A program made the position numbers and the translations under genes. Positions 40,101 through 50,845 of a stretch of 64,000 nt of DNA are shown here, piece by piece (position 1 is the stretch's first letter; each line of letters begins with the position of its first letter). Source of the DNA: Lineus longissimus (Eukaryota > Nemertea > Pilidiophora > Heteronemertea > Lineidae); the NCBI RefSeq assembly GCF_910592395.1, contig NC_088318.1, positions 15,996,349 to 16,060,348 of the forward strand, given 5' to 3'. The notes under the pieces are model-generated. The model was given only the letters and a program-made list of their open reading frames with translations. It was not told where the DNA came from and made no database searches.

Positions 40101-43100
40101 TATCATAAATTATTTGTAAACTGTCAGTTGTATAGAAAGACTCTGGTTCTATGTAATCCAAAAGTGATCCCGACTTCTTGCTTTATATATCATACAGATC
40201 AAAAACTACTTACCCACGGGTAGGTCTTAACATCTATCGCTTGGGAATTACTTGAAACTGAAAATATTTTAGTTCCAGGTTTTCTCACGCAGTGCTGGCC
40301 GCAAAATGAATCCCATGAAATGACGTTCCCATGTGGTGGGTTCCAGCCATTCTCGAAGTCTTGGAACCAAGCAACATCAACTTGTGGCGCAGCCAAAAGA
40401 CTGTTACAACGGCTGCCGAATACCTTCTTTATTTTATTCTTGAGCTGAATATGAAAAACGACATTCTCTCCAGATAATGATATACACCGTATTGACATAT
40501 AACGATTCTATGGCATTGGTTAACACTGTTGGCATCACTGGAGCCCTAAAATGTTTTTCTCTCTCGTAGTGCTGACTATCTTTATTAGGATCTACAACAA
40601 ATTTAGTACCCAATAGAAGACACTGAGAAATCCTTTCGACCAATGGTATTAGCTGCACTCGATGTATAGTCCGCTTCAATCCTTTTAGACCGCTTTCTCA
40701 AAAGTTTGGCTTCAAAATCGTCAAGTGGCTCCACTGAAGACATTTTTCACCTAATTTGCTAACTTATAACCTGGATATTGTGTTGTTAAAAAAGATGAAC
40801 GTTTAAAACAATCGGCCCAGTAGTTTCCGCACAGCAACCCAAAAAGACGTGGACATTTACTTCTGTGAAAAGGCCTAATTTTAATTGTTTAGCCGCATCA
40901 ACAGCAGCGGCGACAGAACTTGAATCAGCAGTCGCAGCATCCGCCAGACTGAACTCACCGTAGTTGTACCTGCATCGGCTCTCATCTTAGGCGACACGAC
41001 CCCGTCAGCCTCAAACCGCATATATTTCATGGAAGACACTCCCTTCGACTGTTCAGTCACTGTGCTTGTGGTAATGCCGCCTACAACCTCGATCATTTTC
41101 ATGTCACCTTGAAAAGTAAGGAGCGTGATGCAGATAAATTCAGCCTTCTCCACCTACGTTCCCTTTTTGTTACTGAGCTGATCTTGTCCTGGGTTACTTT
41201 GAAAAGGCCCATTCAACATTTTTCTCACAAGCAAAATTGACGGAAATGTCTCAATGGCGATACTTAGCAATTAAAGCCTTTTTGCCTCGCCATCAGTCAA
41301 CAATTGCCAGGTGATAGATTCATGAACCAGCGTACAATTTACCTCGTACCAGCGTACAATTCACATCATTGAGCAATTGATGTTCATTGGAGATTAAAAA
41401 ATCTGACATAAAGCTCCTTTTCAATTCTGAAGACTGCACCCTTGGATTATGCTTCAGGCCATCGATGTAAAATTGAAATGTATTACCGATGATCAGCAAG
41501 AGTTAAACCACGGGAAGGCTGCAAAGGAATGCCTTCCCAGCCAGGCTGGTCCACCGGGACCACCTACAAAACAAGTACCTTCTTCGTTATTGAATGTCAC
41601 TTCGTATGCATAGGTACTGCCGGACTGTGATCGAGACACGTTGACAGTGTCGGGGAATATGGTCGGTAAGGTGTTCAGGGCGGCTTCTACTTCAGCGGCG
41701 GTAGCAGGGAAGGTCATAACACCTAAAGTAGTATCAATGGGGTGAATTTAAATCAGTTCCTGACATCTCGCAATCAGGACTGTCTACTTAATAGTTGCAC
41801 GAGGAATCGGCGGGGAAATCTAAACTCAACTCACGCACATGTACATCTTTCGTAGCTCTTCGTAGGGATTTCAAAACCTGTTTAGCCTGGCGCTGTTGTT
41901 GAAGATTCGTACAGAGGCGTGTATGGATAGAATGAATACATTCAGAAAGGTTGATATTTGTTAAAGTGATTACCAGTCGCTAATGACGTGAAGTATATCG
42001 CTAAAGAACATGGTTTCTCTACCTGTGGAGACGCCGTCGAGTCTGAGCTGGAACTGAGTGCTCAAGCCCGTAAGAGTGATGAGTTGTACCTCACTTGACG
42101 GGGTAGATTCTGCTGCTGGCCAGTTCTCTAGTGTAACTAACTGAAAGCAGAATAAGATTTAGCCGTTAGGATTCTCATTCAGAAGTGTTTTTGTTCTGTG
42201 GGTTGTATCGTCTGAAGCTCCCCGCACACAACCCACAAACTTGCGAAGATGTTCGCGTCCCATGCCCCTCGCGCTGACAAAAGAAAGCGCGCCCGCGTTA
42301 GGTTTGTAATTGCTATAGGATTCTAGGACCTCTGTAACCTGATCTCGCAGATATTTACACATGTGTGCTCCTGGCTTTACATATGACCATCCAGCGAGTT
42401 ACACTGGAAATAAATGAACTTTATTGCAATATACCTGCAGTTCTTTCTCGAATGGGTCGGTTATAATTGTAACTTCCTTTACGGATGTCTGGGCGCTGAT
42501 TGTTTGTGCACTGGTGAAGGTGGCGTTATGCTGAAAGGCCGCAACCTGAAGAATTCCTTTGACTGCATAATTCCTTGCTATGGCTTCGAAATAATACCTG
42601 CGATTGAGAAATAGACGAAGACATGCACTTGCAATGCGTCCTGGTGTATTATCAGGTTATGAACACGCTCATTTGACCAGTATGATGGCTAATGCGAGGG
42701 ATTCTTACTCATTGGAGATATAACAAAGATATCAGAAATATCAAACAGAGATGGGCTTTCATAAATTACTCCAAATCTTTGTAAAATTATGGATATCTGC
42801 AAACGCGCTGAAGTATCTAATGAAGAGGGACCGAATGCATTATGTATGGCAACTAATTAAAGAAAAACATATATATTCTCAGAGGATTTATCATGAGCCT
42901 GAGGTCAATATTTTATCTGATCTATATATCGTAGACTCACGGCTTTCCTTCCTGTAAAGTCATCCTCTCGGACTTCTGTTCTGGATGTTTGTAGGGGTCG
43001 AAGGACGCTGATGGACAACTGGCTATCAACTCCTACAACATCAAACATTGCTTAGAATGTATAGGGCGAATATTTTTCAGACAAATTTGAAAATTTACCG

Positions 43101-46100
43101 CAACCATTAAGTTGAATGCATTGTAAGCGAATTCTTCGGCACCCAGTTGAACAGAATGATGGCCTTTCCGTAATAATCAACGTCGATAGAAAATGAGTAA
43201 TCATACCTTATCTCCTGCATCGCCGCTTTTACTAAAATAAAGTTCACCAATGTCGTCGGTAACAATGTAAAGCGTATAATCCCCTGACTGCGGTGGAACA
43301 AAAAACCCAGTCATTCTGCCAGCCCAGTTAGGCTCCATTGATATATAGCCAACGGAGTCATTAAATTGTTTTGAATAGCCCTGGTCAGCTTCGGTGAGAG
43401 AGGCGATGGTGCTCAATGAAACACTGCCGGAGTAGTCCGTTAGGTCCCATAGCTCAAACAGCACTCCCCTGTTTCCTGAAATTGGACAGAATCAACTCAC
43501 AAAGTCGCTTCTCCGTTTCCAGTCCACGTTCCCTTCCTGTCACTCAGTTTTGATAGCTTAGAGTCTATTCACACTTGGAAGCCTGTTTTAAATTGACTCA
43601 GTTTCCATTTCTCCATAAACGTTTTCTTCTTATTACTCAATTGAGGAGACGTAGCTGATGTAATTAAATAGATATGGAGCGGTCACAAACTTTAATGTAG
43701 ACTATTCTTCGCAACATTTTTCTTCTTAAATATAGATAAATGTGACGAAACCATTGAAGTTTGCGCTTCGTTCTCCTGTGTCACATTCTACACAATATTG
43801 TCTCATGGTACTGACATCATGTTTTGGAACAATTGCCCTTACCTGGGTACACAGTTTTATTCAGCTGCTCCACAGGGGTCTTACAGACTATCTCCGTATC
43901 CATGAGGCTGAGGACGCTGCATGGAGCGCCACCCACTTCAACCCTGGCGTTCGCATCCGTTTCGTCGAAGAAGTTACCTCTGATTGTAAGGTTTGTTTCC
44001 CCGGCGGTGCTGCCTATGGCTGGCGAGACCCCGGAGATGACGGCGAAGGTTTGGAACATACTGATCTTATTCTGGGCTGTGACCTGAAGCACTTGGAGAT
44101 CTGGTAGTGACCTGATGGCAAAATGAAAACATTGTTCATCATAGTGTTGGCTGAAAAGCTTTATCAAAATCTCAAAAACCTTTATTTCTAAGACTCTATG
44201 ATGTATTACATTTTGAATATAATGGTAAGTGAATCGAGCTTTTTTTGCACATACCTTCCGAATTGTCCCTCAATAATGAAACTTGCATTTATGTTCCCTG
44301 GAAAAAGAAACAAAATATATTCTAACTCTAACTGTGCGTATTGATTAACTGCCTATAAGTTTGTCTCCAACTGCAAACTAAGAGCAGGATCCGGCCGCTG
44401 GTTAGCGCGCAAAGACTCATTTGCTGAGTTGACGTATATGAATTTGACTGAAACAAACGAATATCGTTGCATGCGATTCAAATCGCATGTCGCAGCGGTT
44501 TTTAATTGCTTGTGTGCGGGTTGTTTAGTGATTCGTTTTGAGGCGCCTCTGAATCTTCTGACATGGGCGGTGTTGTGTGCATACTCACCAACGTAGGTGC
44601 CTCCTAATTTACACTTCACGTGACCCCAGTTACCGGTTCCGTTACTATTCAACGCAATGCCATAGCTGAAAAGAATGTTTGTAATAAAACATACAAATTG
44701 TGACAAATAAATGTTGCGTGAAGACATTAATAGTGACCCCCCCCCCCCCCACCCTCATTCTCACATTTATAAAATTTGATTTTTAATCTTGGATCAAGTA
44801 GTCCAAGATATGATGTCTCCTCACTCAAATATCTCTTTTTCCAATGCATCCTGACCTAAAACCCATAGCTCTCGCTGCATAGCAGTATTTTGAAGTGGAC
44901 CATTTATTTCACTATTAGATAACATGCAGTTTCTTACTGCCGATGTTGAAAGTCAAGCTGCCGTCATGGACGAAAGCAAAAGTGGGGTTAATTTCATCTG
45001 ATTGCCGAATCATATGTGCTGAATTCTGCATCTCCGACGCGTTCAGTAGAAATAAGCCAATCAGAATGCTCTATTGTGGGTTTAGTTTGCGGAAATGGGT
45101 GAATACGATTGGCTGTCTACTGCTTCACGATGGAGCCTCGCATACGCTATACAAGTATATTAAATAGAAGCCTCTTGGTAAATTCTAAGTAGTAAAATAT
45201 TAACTCACAATTCATCTGAATCTGGTTTCCTCAGCTCGCACTTCTGGCCACCGAAATAGACCCTGAAAGAAGGGGAATAAGGCATTGGCTTGCATCGAGT
45301 TATATCGCTTCGAAAACCAGGGTCATGATCATGACAGGAAGTATCGAATCATTTCAGCTCAGGGAAGGTTGAAATTGATTGTATGCCAGCAGCCTTGTGC
45401 ATATTCGTGTGCGTTGCTTACCTTTTTATGACTTCCTCCCTCCCGTTCGTGCTGAGGTCTTCGTTGCTTTGGTAACGAGATGTATACCAACGGCCATGAA
45501 TTGTGACGATCGTTCCGGGAGGACCGGACCTGGGCTCGATCCAACCGATCATAGGAGTGACGCTTGTGGATGGCTTGAAGAGGGAGATACGGGAACTGAT
45601 TAAACGCTGAAGACTGGGCCAACGGCCACGGCTTTCAAAACGTGAATGGTCTTACTCAGTTTGTCTATTTGAACACAACAGCATCACCAACCGAACTCTT
45701 CTTTTTTCGTAAGAGAAATGTGTATCAGTGTTTTCGGAGGTAGCAGCAGGCTAGATTGAGAATGATTTCACATTTAAAACCTTTGCTGTCTTGCCTGTCA
45801 TTGATCCGATTGTCTGTGTTGTTGGTCGAGGGGTCGCTATAGACATCGTACCACTGATGACGATGTTTCGTAACAAAAATACATGTTCCAGACTGATTTC
45901 AACAGGGCCTAGAACGTACCTTGTATTCGCATCCGGTCGGATTCGACTCGCATAGATTTCGATCGGTCAGTTGTACTCCGTTCACGTTCACGGCAATGCG
46001 ATAATCAGCTTCGGGCATCTTTCTGTGTGTATATATCAAAATGAAAATGGTGATCGGGGCTGATTAACATTTTCATTCCAATTACATGTATATAAATGTA

Positions 46101-48124
46101 TAGTGAATTAAATGATAGATAGGCCTACATTTTGCCGGTTTGTAGAAGGGAAGGAATAAAACAATTCGGCCGATTGCAGCGGATCCACCACCATTTTCCG
46201 ATGATCTGAGTAATTTTATCATAACTTCATATGGCAAGACTACCCTTCATTCCCACCTTATGAACAATCTTAAATGACCACGATCGATCAATATTATCAA
46301 AACAACACTTTGCATAAAACGCTTCATTCATTCTACTCACGGAGAGTAACACTGTATCTGAACCTCAGTGCTGCCATCCTTGTGGACAGGGCAGTCATAC
46401 GATTGCAGGTCAGACACCAAGGTCACTGTATTCCCTAAATCGTCTTCGAATTGGTCCGCTGCAAAACCTGTCAATTAAGAAGAATCAGTGAAAGTGCTGC
46501 CTCGTATTACCGCAGTGGCGCCCATAATGCAACGAGGAGAGTATTGATTCACATGTGACCATTAGTTTCATCCTTCTTGATCTCTGTGTTTTAGCTGTTT
46601 GTCTGTTTATCCCTATCAGAGAGGAAATATGTCCCTATATGAAATTCGAAGGGAACTTGCATTGTATATGCCGTTCGTTGTCAATTTTTTTCATGCTTGT
46701 GTAAATTCTTTAATGTATACTTTGTACAAACAAAACTTCTGAGGAAAGTTTCGAAACATTTGGTCAAAACCGGTAAAATCCTTTTTTATTCGAGGAAATT
46801 CTAGACAGTTCGGGCTGTTTGTTACACTCTCAGTGGATACATTAATAGTTCGGCAGCTACCCTACATGTACTTACATGACTTATGGTTCGTTGTATTTAA
46901 GTCGGCTGGGCTACTGATTTCTTTGTGAATAAACTTAAGTAACAACTTACGGAATTATCTTACTTAAGTCACAAGAACGAAATCAAGATTCTTCGAAAAA
47001 TCGTCTGAGGGAACGTTACGAAATAGAATGTAATGCAGTTAAAAGTATACTGCCGTCGTGTTTTTATAATACAATGTACTTCAACATACCGTCGCCGTAT
47101 ATAGTAATTCGGGTCTCGCCGTTCACACTTCCCTGGCTTGGGTCAATGTGCGTAACGTATGGGTCGATTGCATCTGAAAAATGAAGCATCTTGATGCACT
47201 CAAATCGCAAAATGTATTTCGTGAAATACCCATGAAATACACCCGCAGGGAGTCCATTTATCTCAGGAATTTTCATGTCACGATAATTCCCGAAAAATGT
47301 CGAGTAAGTAACTTCGGGAGAGTACATACTGATTTATTCCATATGGGTTAATCATTTATGAAAGTTGTTGGTATGCGGCGCAGGGCAAAGGAATGATGCA
47401 AACATTGCGAACATCAAAGTCCTTTTAGGGTAGCGAAGGATGATAAAGCACAGCCTAGATGCGCTTGGGCAGCCAAAGGAATCAGTGCAGAAAATTACAA
47501 ACCGGACTATTGACGTAGACGAGGCAAGACAGGCCTATTTTTAGTTATTTTCGCTAATCATCAGACACGATAATGGCTATTATCAGATAATTGTCCGGAG
47601 ATAAGCAAATTGTCTTCTAATTTTGAACAGAAAACTGGGGTGGGACAAGAGGAGGACGAGGAGGACGAGTCGTTGTGCGATTGACTCTAACTCTCGACTA
47701 TAGCGGTCAAAGAGGTCACTAATTTCGAATTTGTTTGTTACATGATGAAGGGATGGAATTAGGTGCATCCAAATACAACAGATATATGACCAACTGGATA
47801 TACCATACTCTGCTGAAAACCGCATTCAGATATCTTATTTTATCTCTGATATCAAAAAAAACCTGTGGACATTTCAGCATTGCCGTTATGTAGACAGATA
47901 TATAGATACAAAGTTTCAGCGAATTCGTGCACATAATATCTGCTCTACGGCATAGTGTAAAACAGCATTTCTATCCCGGATCACCACGTATCCCTTCAAA
48001 TGAAGGAGGTGAAGGGGGAGTCCAATGGGAGTAAATTAACTGTAAGAAATTAACTGGTGGGCTTACCTATGGTTACGAACGCCAGGAAGACTAGTAGCCC
48101 TGCAATAGCTGTATGAGTCTTCAT
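16762..48124 (-). CDS. PKHD1L1: Fibrocystin-L (PKHD1L1)-like giant receptor
   Basis: A large single-pass membrane protein with a huge ectodomain. Vertebrate fibrocystin-L is a surface and stereocilia-coat protein; the role here is inferred from family only. I threaded 54 exons from ATG 48122-48124 to TGA 16762-16764, about 4660 codons, somewhat longer than the roughly 4240-residue vertebrate protein. Order: signal peptide (MKTHTAIAGLLVFLAFV), IPT/TIG domains (about 25-330), PA14 (about 335-510), IPT array (to about 2160), G8 (about 2161-2290), beta-helix with GRYPIHFH (2410-2900), second G8 (about 3020-3250), second beta-helix (3250-3620), convertase site KRKKR (about 4075-4079), one membrane helix (about 4560-4583) and a 70-residue tail. 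PKHD1 proper has a similar plan. The complete double-G8/PA14 set and exon structure favour PKHD1L1. One junction (21.8 kb) needs a GC donor or a base correction. Confidence 0.93.
19345..21975 (-). other. Fibrocystin-L: post-helix region with convertase site
   Basis: Exons 21821-21975 (or 21810-21975), 21626-21751, 21206-21575, 20654-20902 and 19345-20285. They include the family hallmark CVDMVCD followed by KDIDGSFLG, and a segment NLAAFLGITEDQIRI leading to SSKRKKRA. The basic run, encoded at about 19803-19817, fits a proprotein-convertase (furin-type) cleavage site, as described for fibrocystin/polyductin. After it comes a Thr/Ser-rich, N-glycosylation-rich stretch. The 21821/21751 junction is uncertain: the strong GT donor at 21804-21809 gives the wrong phase. 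Confidence 0.78.
22322..23934 (-). other. Fibrocystin-L second beta-helix (PbH1) segment
   Basis: Exons 23752-23934, 23273-23506 and 22322-23017. The text is typical of right-handed parallel beta-helix repeats after a G8 domain: RNIRIIGKDHANIVSQAFG, STFHHCFATAIGAFGAGY, IENNVIHRPVGIG, NLVMENNCVAGSQRAGY and FDYGIYTTGKSSIELDN. Each repeat carries the alternating Asn/Gly/hydrophobic pattern of PbH1 units. Confidence 0.85.
24290..26136 (-). other. Fibrocystin-L linker and second G8 domain
   Basis: Exons 25962-26136, 25226-25558, 24733-25005 and 24290-24532. Exon 25226-25558 starts with a Pro/Thr-rich, probably O-glycosylated linker, then ATKWSEMATWDGMPSGWGG. The G8 core follows (GDDVKIKAG, VVDTDIPPLNKLYIYGVLEF, GGRLIVGHEDE, LDLHGIPRAVQWTKL, WLPGDEIMITT). 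These are the glycine-rich strand pairs that name the G8 fold. Confidence 0.86.
27075..28567 (-). other. Fibrocystin-L first beta-helix (PbH1), one giant exon
   Basis: A single 1493-base exon (about 498 codons). It contains the most conserved text of the family: VELTYVGQAFRLGRYPIHFH, HNVLVEHTVIFNIMGGAFFL, EDGIETGNIFQYNLA, GFWYRMHDHPNGPS, HSNGWFGIWIF and AVFESLTAWNNEKGAEW. This run also occurs in TMEM2/CEMIP, whose corresponding region takes part in hyaluronan binding or cleavage. Whether this protein has such activity cannot be told from sequence alone. Confidence 0.92.
28905..30192 (-). other. Fibrocystin-L first G8 domain
   Basis: Exons 30030-30192, 29504-29713 and 28905-29276. Key text: WSSPYTWGSSLQMPIDGDMV, VVPAGQTLMIDMDTPIIVML, GGTVLFDDKDVEL, LIVDGGVLQIGTEENP, KATITLHGN, IYGAKCLAVRNGTLDLHG and WTHLNSTV. 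The intron between the first two exons starts with GC (AAAG|GCGAGT). Only this donor gives the phase required by the next exon. Confidence 0.9.
30541..33352 (-). other. Fibrocystin-L distal IPT/TIG array with 1.5-kb exon
   Basis: Exons 31853-33352 (1500 bases), 31388-31540, 30977-31142 and 30541-30703. IPT starts are visible at PSIRAYTPGEGSCEGSAILT, LDYVFPESTDGRSGILINGT, PVIDSYSAISGSTNGGLLIH, VVSTISPAQGGGGDTVHLSG and VSSVSPSRGGSGGGTTITVT. Each is followed by the usual G.GF...V.IGG..C strand and Cys pair. Vertebrate PKHD1L1 also has a very large IPT exon in this part. Confidence 0.88.
33531..34320 (-). other. Fibrocystin-L cupredoxin-like insert
   Basis: Exons 34135-34320 and 33531-33710 encode VTIEEGDVVNWSWEPP, CKTDGFDSGSKTAEG and FSHKFLDQGDYSYWSS. 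The pattern of GD-x-V-x-W-x-W, FDSG, then F.H.F...G.Y.Y.S resembles the plastocyanin/azurin-like beta-sandwich. I do not see a full set of copper ligands. Domain assignment is by eye. Two donors six bases apart (33525-33530 and 33531-33536) would both keep the frame. Confidence 0.5.
34616..38819 (-). other. Fibrocystin-L central IPT-containing segment
   Basis: Exons 38659-38819, 38133-38268, 37540-37820, 37141-37252, 36725-36988, 35985-36109, 35580-35709, 35089-35284 and 34616-34863. IPT marks: GTIGDVLTINGTGF-type text with MVGGAVCEVTLATDTELTCT, GGAIVSISGVGFKDDFRVEI, STFIQITGSGFGTYN and VNRVSPSEGSIFGGTILTIT. The earlier exons (38819-37540) are family-like text without a domain I can name. All phases close when 35580-35709 uses the GTGGGT donor. 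Confidence 0.82.
36181..36356. repeat. MITE-like element with internal GAGAGGTGTCC repeats
   Basis: Intronic element of about 176 bases. Terminal inverted repeats: AGTGGAACCT at 36181-36190 and AGGTTCCACT at 36347-36356; similarity continues inward to GGACACC. Inside, TTAATAGAGAGG-type units occur four times. A diverged relative of one end lies at about 3587-3644 (GTAGAACCTCCTTGAGCGGA then TTTGGTCCCA). Confidence 0.75.
39197..42140 (-). other. Fibrocystin-L segment after PA14
   Basis: Exons 42023-42140, 41579-41722, 40970-41107, 40214-40467, 39593-39741 and 39197-39348. No named domain. Conserved-looking family features are WDSFCGQHCVRKPG, and Trp/Cys-rich text WKYKCINMMNYL joined to DDEDKSV when the GTAGGT donor at 39587-39592 is used. 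The acceptor of exon 40214-40467 (after CTGGAG) is weak and should be checked. Confidence 0.72.
42435..43475 (-). other. Fibrocystin-L PA14 domain
   Basis: Exons 43207-43475, 42941-43032 and 42435-42597. PA14 marks: RGVLFELWDLTDYSG, WAGRMTGFFVPPQSGDYTLY, IVTDDIGELYFSKSG and PYYFEAIARNYAVKG. PA14 is a beta-barrel domain linked to carbohydrate or protein binding. In fibrocystin-L it sits between the first and second IPT groups, as here. Confidence 0.9.
43843..48124 (-). other. Fibrocystin-L signal peptide and first IPT domains
   Basis: Exons 48067-48124, 47090-47173, 46341-46467, 45920-46022, 45422-45606, 45209-45262, 44589-44665, 44255-44297 and 43843-44111. Exon 1 is the signal peptide. IPT starts: VTHIDPSQGSVNGETRITIY, IGWIEPRSGPPGTIVTIHGR and ISGVSPAIGSTAGETNLTIR, each with the VxFGG/VGG...C follow-up. 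The 54-, 77- and 43-base exons were accepted because they join in phase and continue the IPT text (VYFGGQKCEL, YGIALNSNGTGNWG). Confidence 0.88.
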
Positions 48125-49054
48125 ATTCCCGAAAGGCCTCTCAGTCACAGGCCTCGTTCTTTGCTCACAAAAGAGGATGGAAATTCAAAACTCGTTACGA
48201 GTGTCTCAGTTTTCTTTACTTTGGCATATTTTTCTCTATGTTCGAAAGCTTGATGAGTCGAATTCTATAAAGGTCTTTCCACACTGGCTGTCAAGGTATG
48301 ATTGCAAAACCAAGGCATGGATACACACTTTAAGTACCCTCTCTTGGGTTCAGATAGTTGGCCTTGTTGAGAAAAATAACTGATGAGTGAAAAAATAATT
48401 CTTTAACTGCCTCAATTATAGAAACACGTCGTATATATTCATTAATGCCTCCTAAAAATGCATGGAGGTCGGGACACCCCACTGCATTTTAAGAAAGGAC
48501 TGTCCAATCTTCAGACATCGTTCCGGGCTAAGCGTCGGAAAGTCAATCGATGACATCTTTAACGGACTCCCCCCCCCCCCGCTGTGGTCAATTGCGGCAA
48601 TAAATTACACTGCATGCCATGAATTTGGGGGGGGGGGTCGTGTACTAACCGACCCTATTATATGTGTTAAAACCCCAGTATGATAATCAACGCAAACATC
48701 AGCCATCTAAAGAATATTTGTTTATTTAGAAAGGGTAAGGCCTACTGCCCAAGGTTCGTGGCTGCGATTCACTTTTCGAGTAAACAAACTTGATAATGAT
48801 TAATTTACTGTAATGTTATTCTTGGTATGATATCACACCACTATCATATCGGCGCATATCCTGGTATGATAAGCACCTAAGTTTTATGACCTCTTGATCA
48901 TTGGGCAAGTCTGCCTTAAATTACATCAGAATTAATGCAGGTAAAACTTTTTGTCTTCACTTGATTAGTAGTTTTTAAATAACAGGCCCGCACTATCAGG
49001 CTATATCACGAACCAGAATTCCAATTGCTTCGTGTGGGAACAAGGAAGGTAAAT
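48125..49054. promoter_or_regulatory. Divergent intergenic region with C12 and G11 runs
   Basis: 930 bases separate the start codons of the minus-strand fibrocystin-L-like gene and the plus-strand cysteine-rich gene, so both promoters should lie here. A run of 12 C (48569-48580) and a run of 11 G (48627-48637) are separated by 46 bases and could pair. No TATA box was assigned with confidence. Confidence 0.5.
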
Positions 49055-50845
49055 ATGGGGTCCACACAGATCCCCCTTCTGTTAACCCTTAGTGTCGTAT
49101 TTTTAGGGTGTTCCTTCGCTTCTGGACGTGTTGTTGTAAAAAGTGGCTCGCACTTGCCTAACATTATTCATTTGGACGTGAGGATTCTTCACGGGCCCGA
49201 GGACAGAAGTGTGAAATACAGCCAAGGCGCCGAGGACAGGATTGTGAAAGTTCATGACGCCGAGGACGCGGGTGTGGAGTACCAAATTCCTGAGCCGTCA
49301 GAGCCAAAGGAGCCCCCAGCACCGGTAAACATTGGTAGAGAGGCGGGCGAGGGAGAGCCACCAGCCCCTGTAAAGATTGGTGAAGAAAATGAGGAAGGAC
49401 CACCAGAGCCGATTAAACCAGGGTAATATGCAGTTAAATCTGCCCTATCCATTTCGTATGAGTCTATAGCTGCGCGTACACCACGACATATTGGTGGGAC
49501 CAATTGCACGTACACCACCACATTGCCGCGACAAATTGGTTCGGCAATCCATTGCCGATACAAATTGCCGGTCCAAATTCGCCCGGTTTGTTAAAAGCTC
49601 GGCTTTGTCGTGGTGTGCGCGCAAATGGATCGGCAATTAGCTAGTTAGACGGTTCGGCTCCAGGCGGCGGCGCTTTCGAAATTGTTTGCGCGCCATCTGT
49701 TGCCGGATTTTATAACTAGCTGCAGCGCTGGTGTACACGCTTGGTGGATTTTCGATGGTGCGGCATTGGTTCGCGAACCAAGATTGGTGGTCCATTTTCA
49801 AGTGGCGTACGTGCGGCTTATAACCGCATACTCGGTTAAGGTGTATCGACATCCGTGGATTGAGAGGGAGTTCGACATCTCAACGCTTGTTATTGGGCAT
49901 TGCGGTGAAAATAACAGAGACTGTGCAACGTCCAAAGACTCTTGCCAATTGCTTGTTTCAAACACACTAATACCCCCGGCTTCTTCTTTCAGATGTATTA
50001 TGATGAATTCATATGACGCTGAACTCTACGAATACTACGGCTGCGAATTATCTGAGCTGTTTGAAGGTTGTTACACCAAGCCAGTTTGTCCAGAAGGTAC
50101 GCCAAACCCGGACAGCATCATTTATCCTCCTCAGGGGAATACATTTACGCCAGTTTCACTGATCTAGGACCGGTTACTATACAAAAACGACACAGAGCGC
50201 ACGTACATCCTTACATGCACCTGTTTTCTGGTCCGTAAATGATGAATAACAACAGCGATTTGACTTCAGGTCTGGTTCCCACCCACGATCCAAATTTCTC
50301 AAATTCATCCTGATCACCTTTCAGCCTGTACTGCCGATGATGGAACACTCAGGGAGGAGAACGGCCCGATGTGGATGGAGAAGGACGAGAAGAGCATGTG
50401 TGAATGTGTGACGTCAGATAAGGTACTCGGTAGCCCTCCTGTCCCTCCTGAGGGTGCGGGACCATGGCCACCATACAAGCACTGCCGCGCAAATGGTAAG
50501 TCATGAAGAGTACATGTATGAGTGACGTCAAATGCGTATCGGCTTTCCCCAGAGAGTACGGAACCATGACCTCCGAAAAATGACTGTCACCCGTTACCAT
50601 TACATTGTATCTCCGTTTATTAAATGATCTTAATGATATTGGATTCGTTTCCTTCAGGCTGTACTATCCAAGGAACGGACACATTACTACCGGGCGGGGC
50701 CACCGTCCAACTATATGGTGCACCGTGTGTCTGCCTCGAGGGTTCTGACCCAAATTTGATGGACTACGCCTCGCTATACCATCTCAAGTGCTTCGAAGAG
50801 GAAAGGGAAGATGAGGGCGCGTTTGATGAAGAGTTTGAAAAATAG
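49055..50845 (+). CDS. Acidic secreted cysteine-rich protein, unknown
   Basis: Exons 49055-49422, 49993-50096, 50325-50495 and 50658-50845 give 276 residues with phases 2, 1, 1. It begins with a signal peptide (PLLLTLSVVFLGCSFASG). Residues about 50-120 are acidic and repetitive: PEDRSVKY/AEDRIVKV, then EPPAPVNIGRE, EPPAPVKIGEE and GPPEPIKPG. Exons 3 and 4 encode similar four-Cys modules: Cys, 21-23 residues, Cys-x-Cys, 18-25 residues, Cys, both starting CT. Exon 2 has four Cys in another spacing. The C-terminus is very acidic (EEEREDEGAFDEEFEK). The CxC pattern recalls von Willebrand type C fragments, but I cannot assign it. It could be an extracellular-matrix, mineral-associated or mucus component; this is speculation. 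Confidence 0.8.
49470..49622. repeat. Inverted-repeat (MITE-like) element in intron
   Basis: Near 49472 GCGCGTACACCACGACA pairs with TGTCGTGGTGTGCGCGC at about 49606-49622 with one mismatch. Between them the text is rich in CAATTGC/GGCAAT/CCGATACAAATTGCC words that also pair. Lies in intron 1 of the cysteine-rich gene; no known family recognised. Confidence 0.6.

Noticed and set aside
49682-50167. 161-codon plus-strand open frame
   Set aside because: It reads through intron 1 of the cysteine-rich gene; only 49993-50096 is an exon and the upstream part has no motif.
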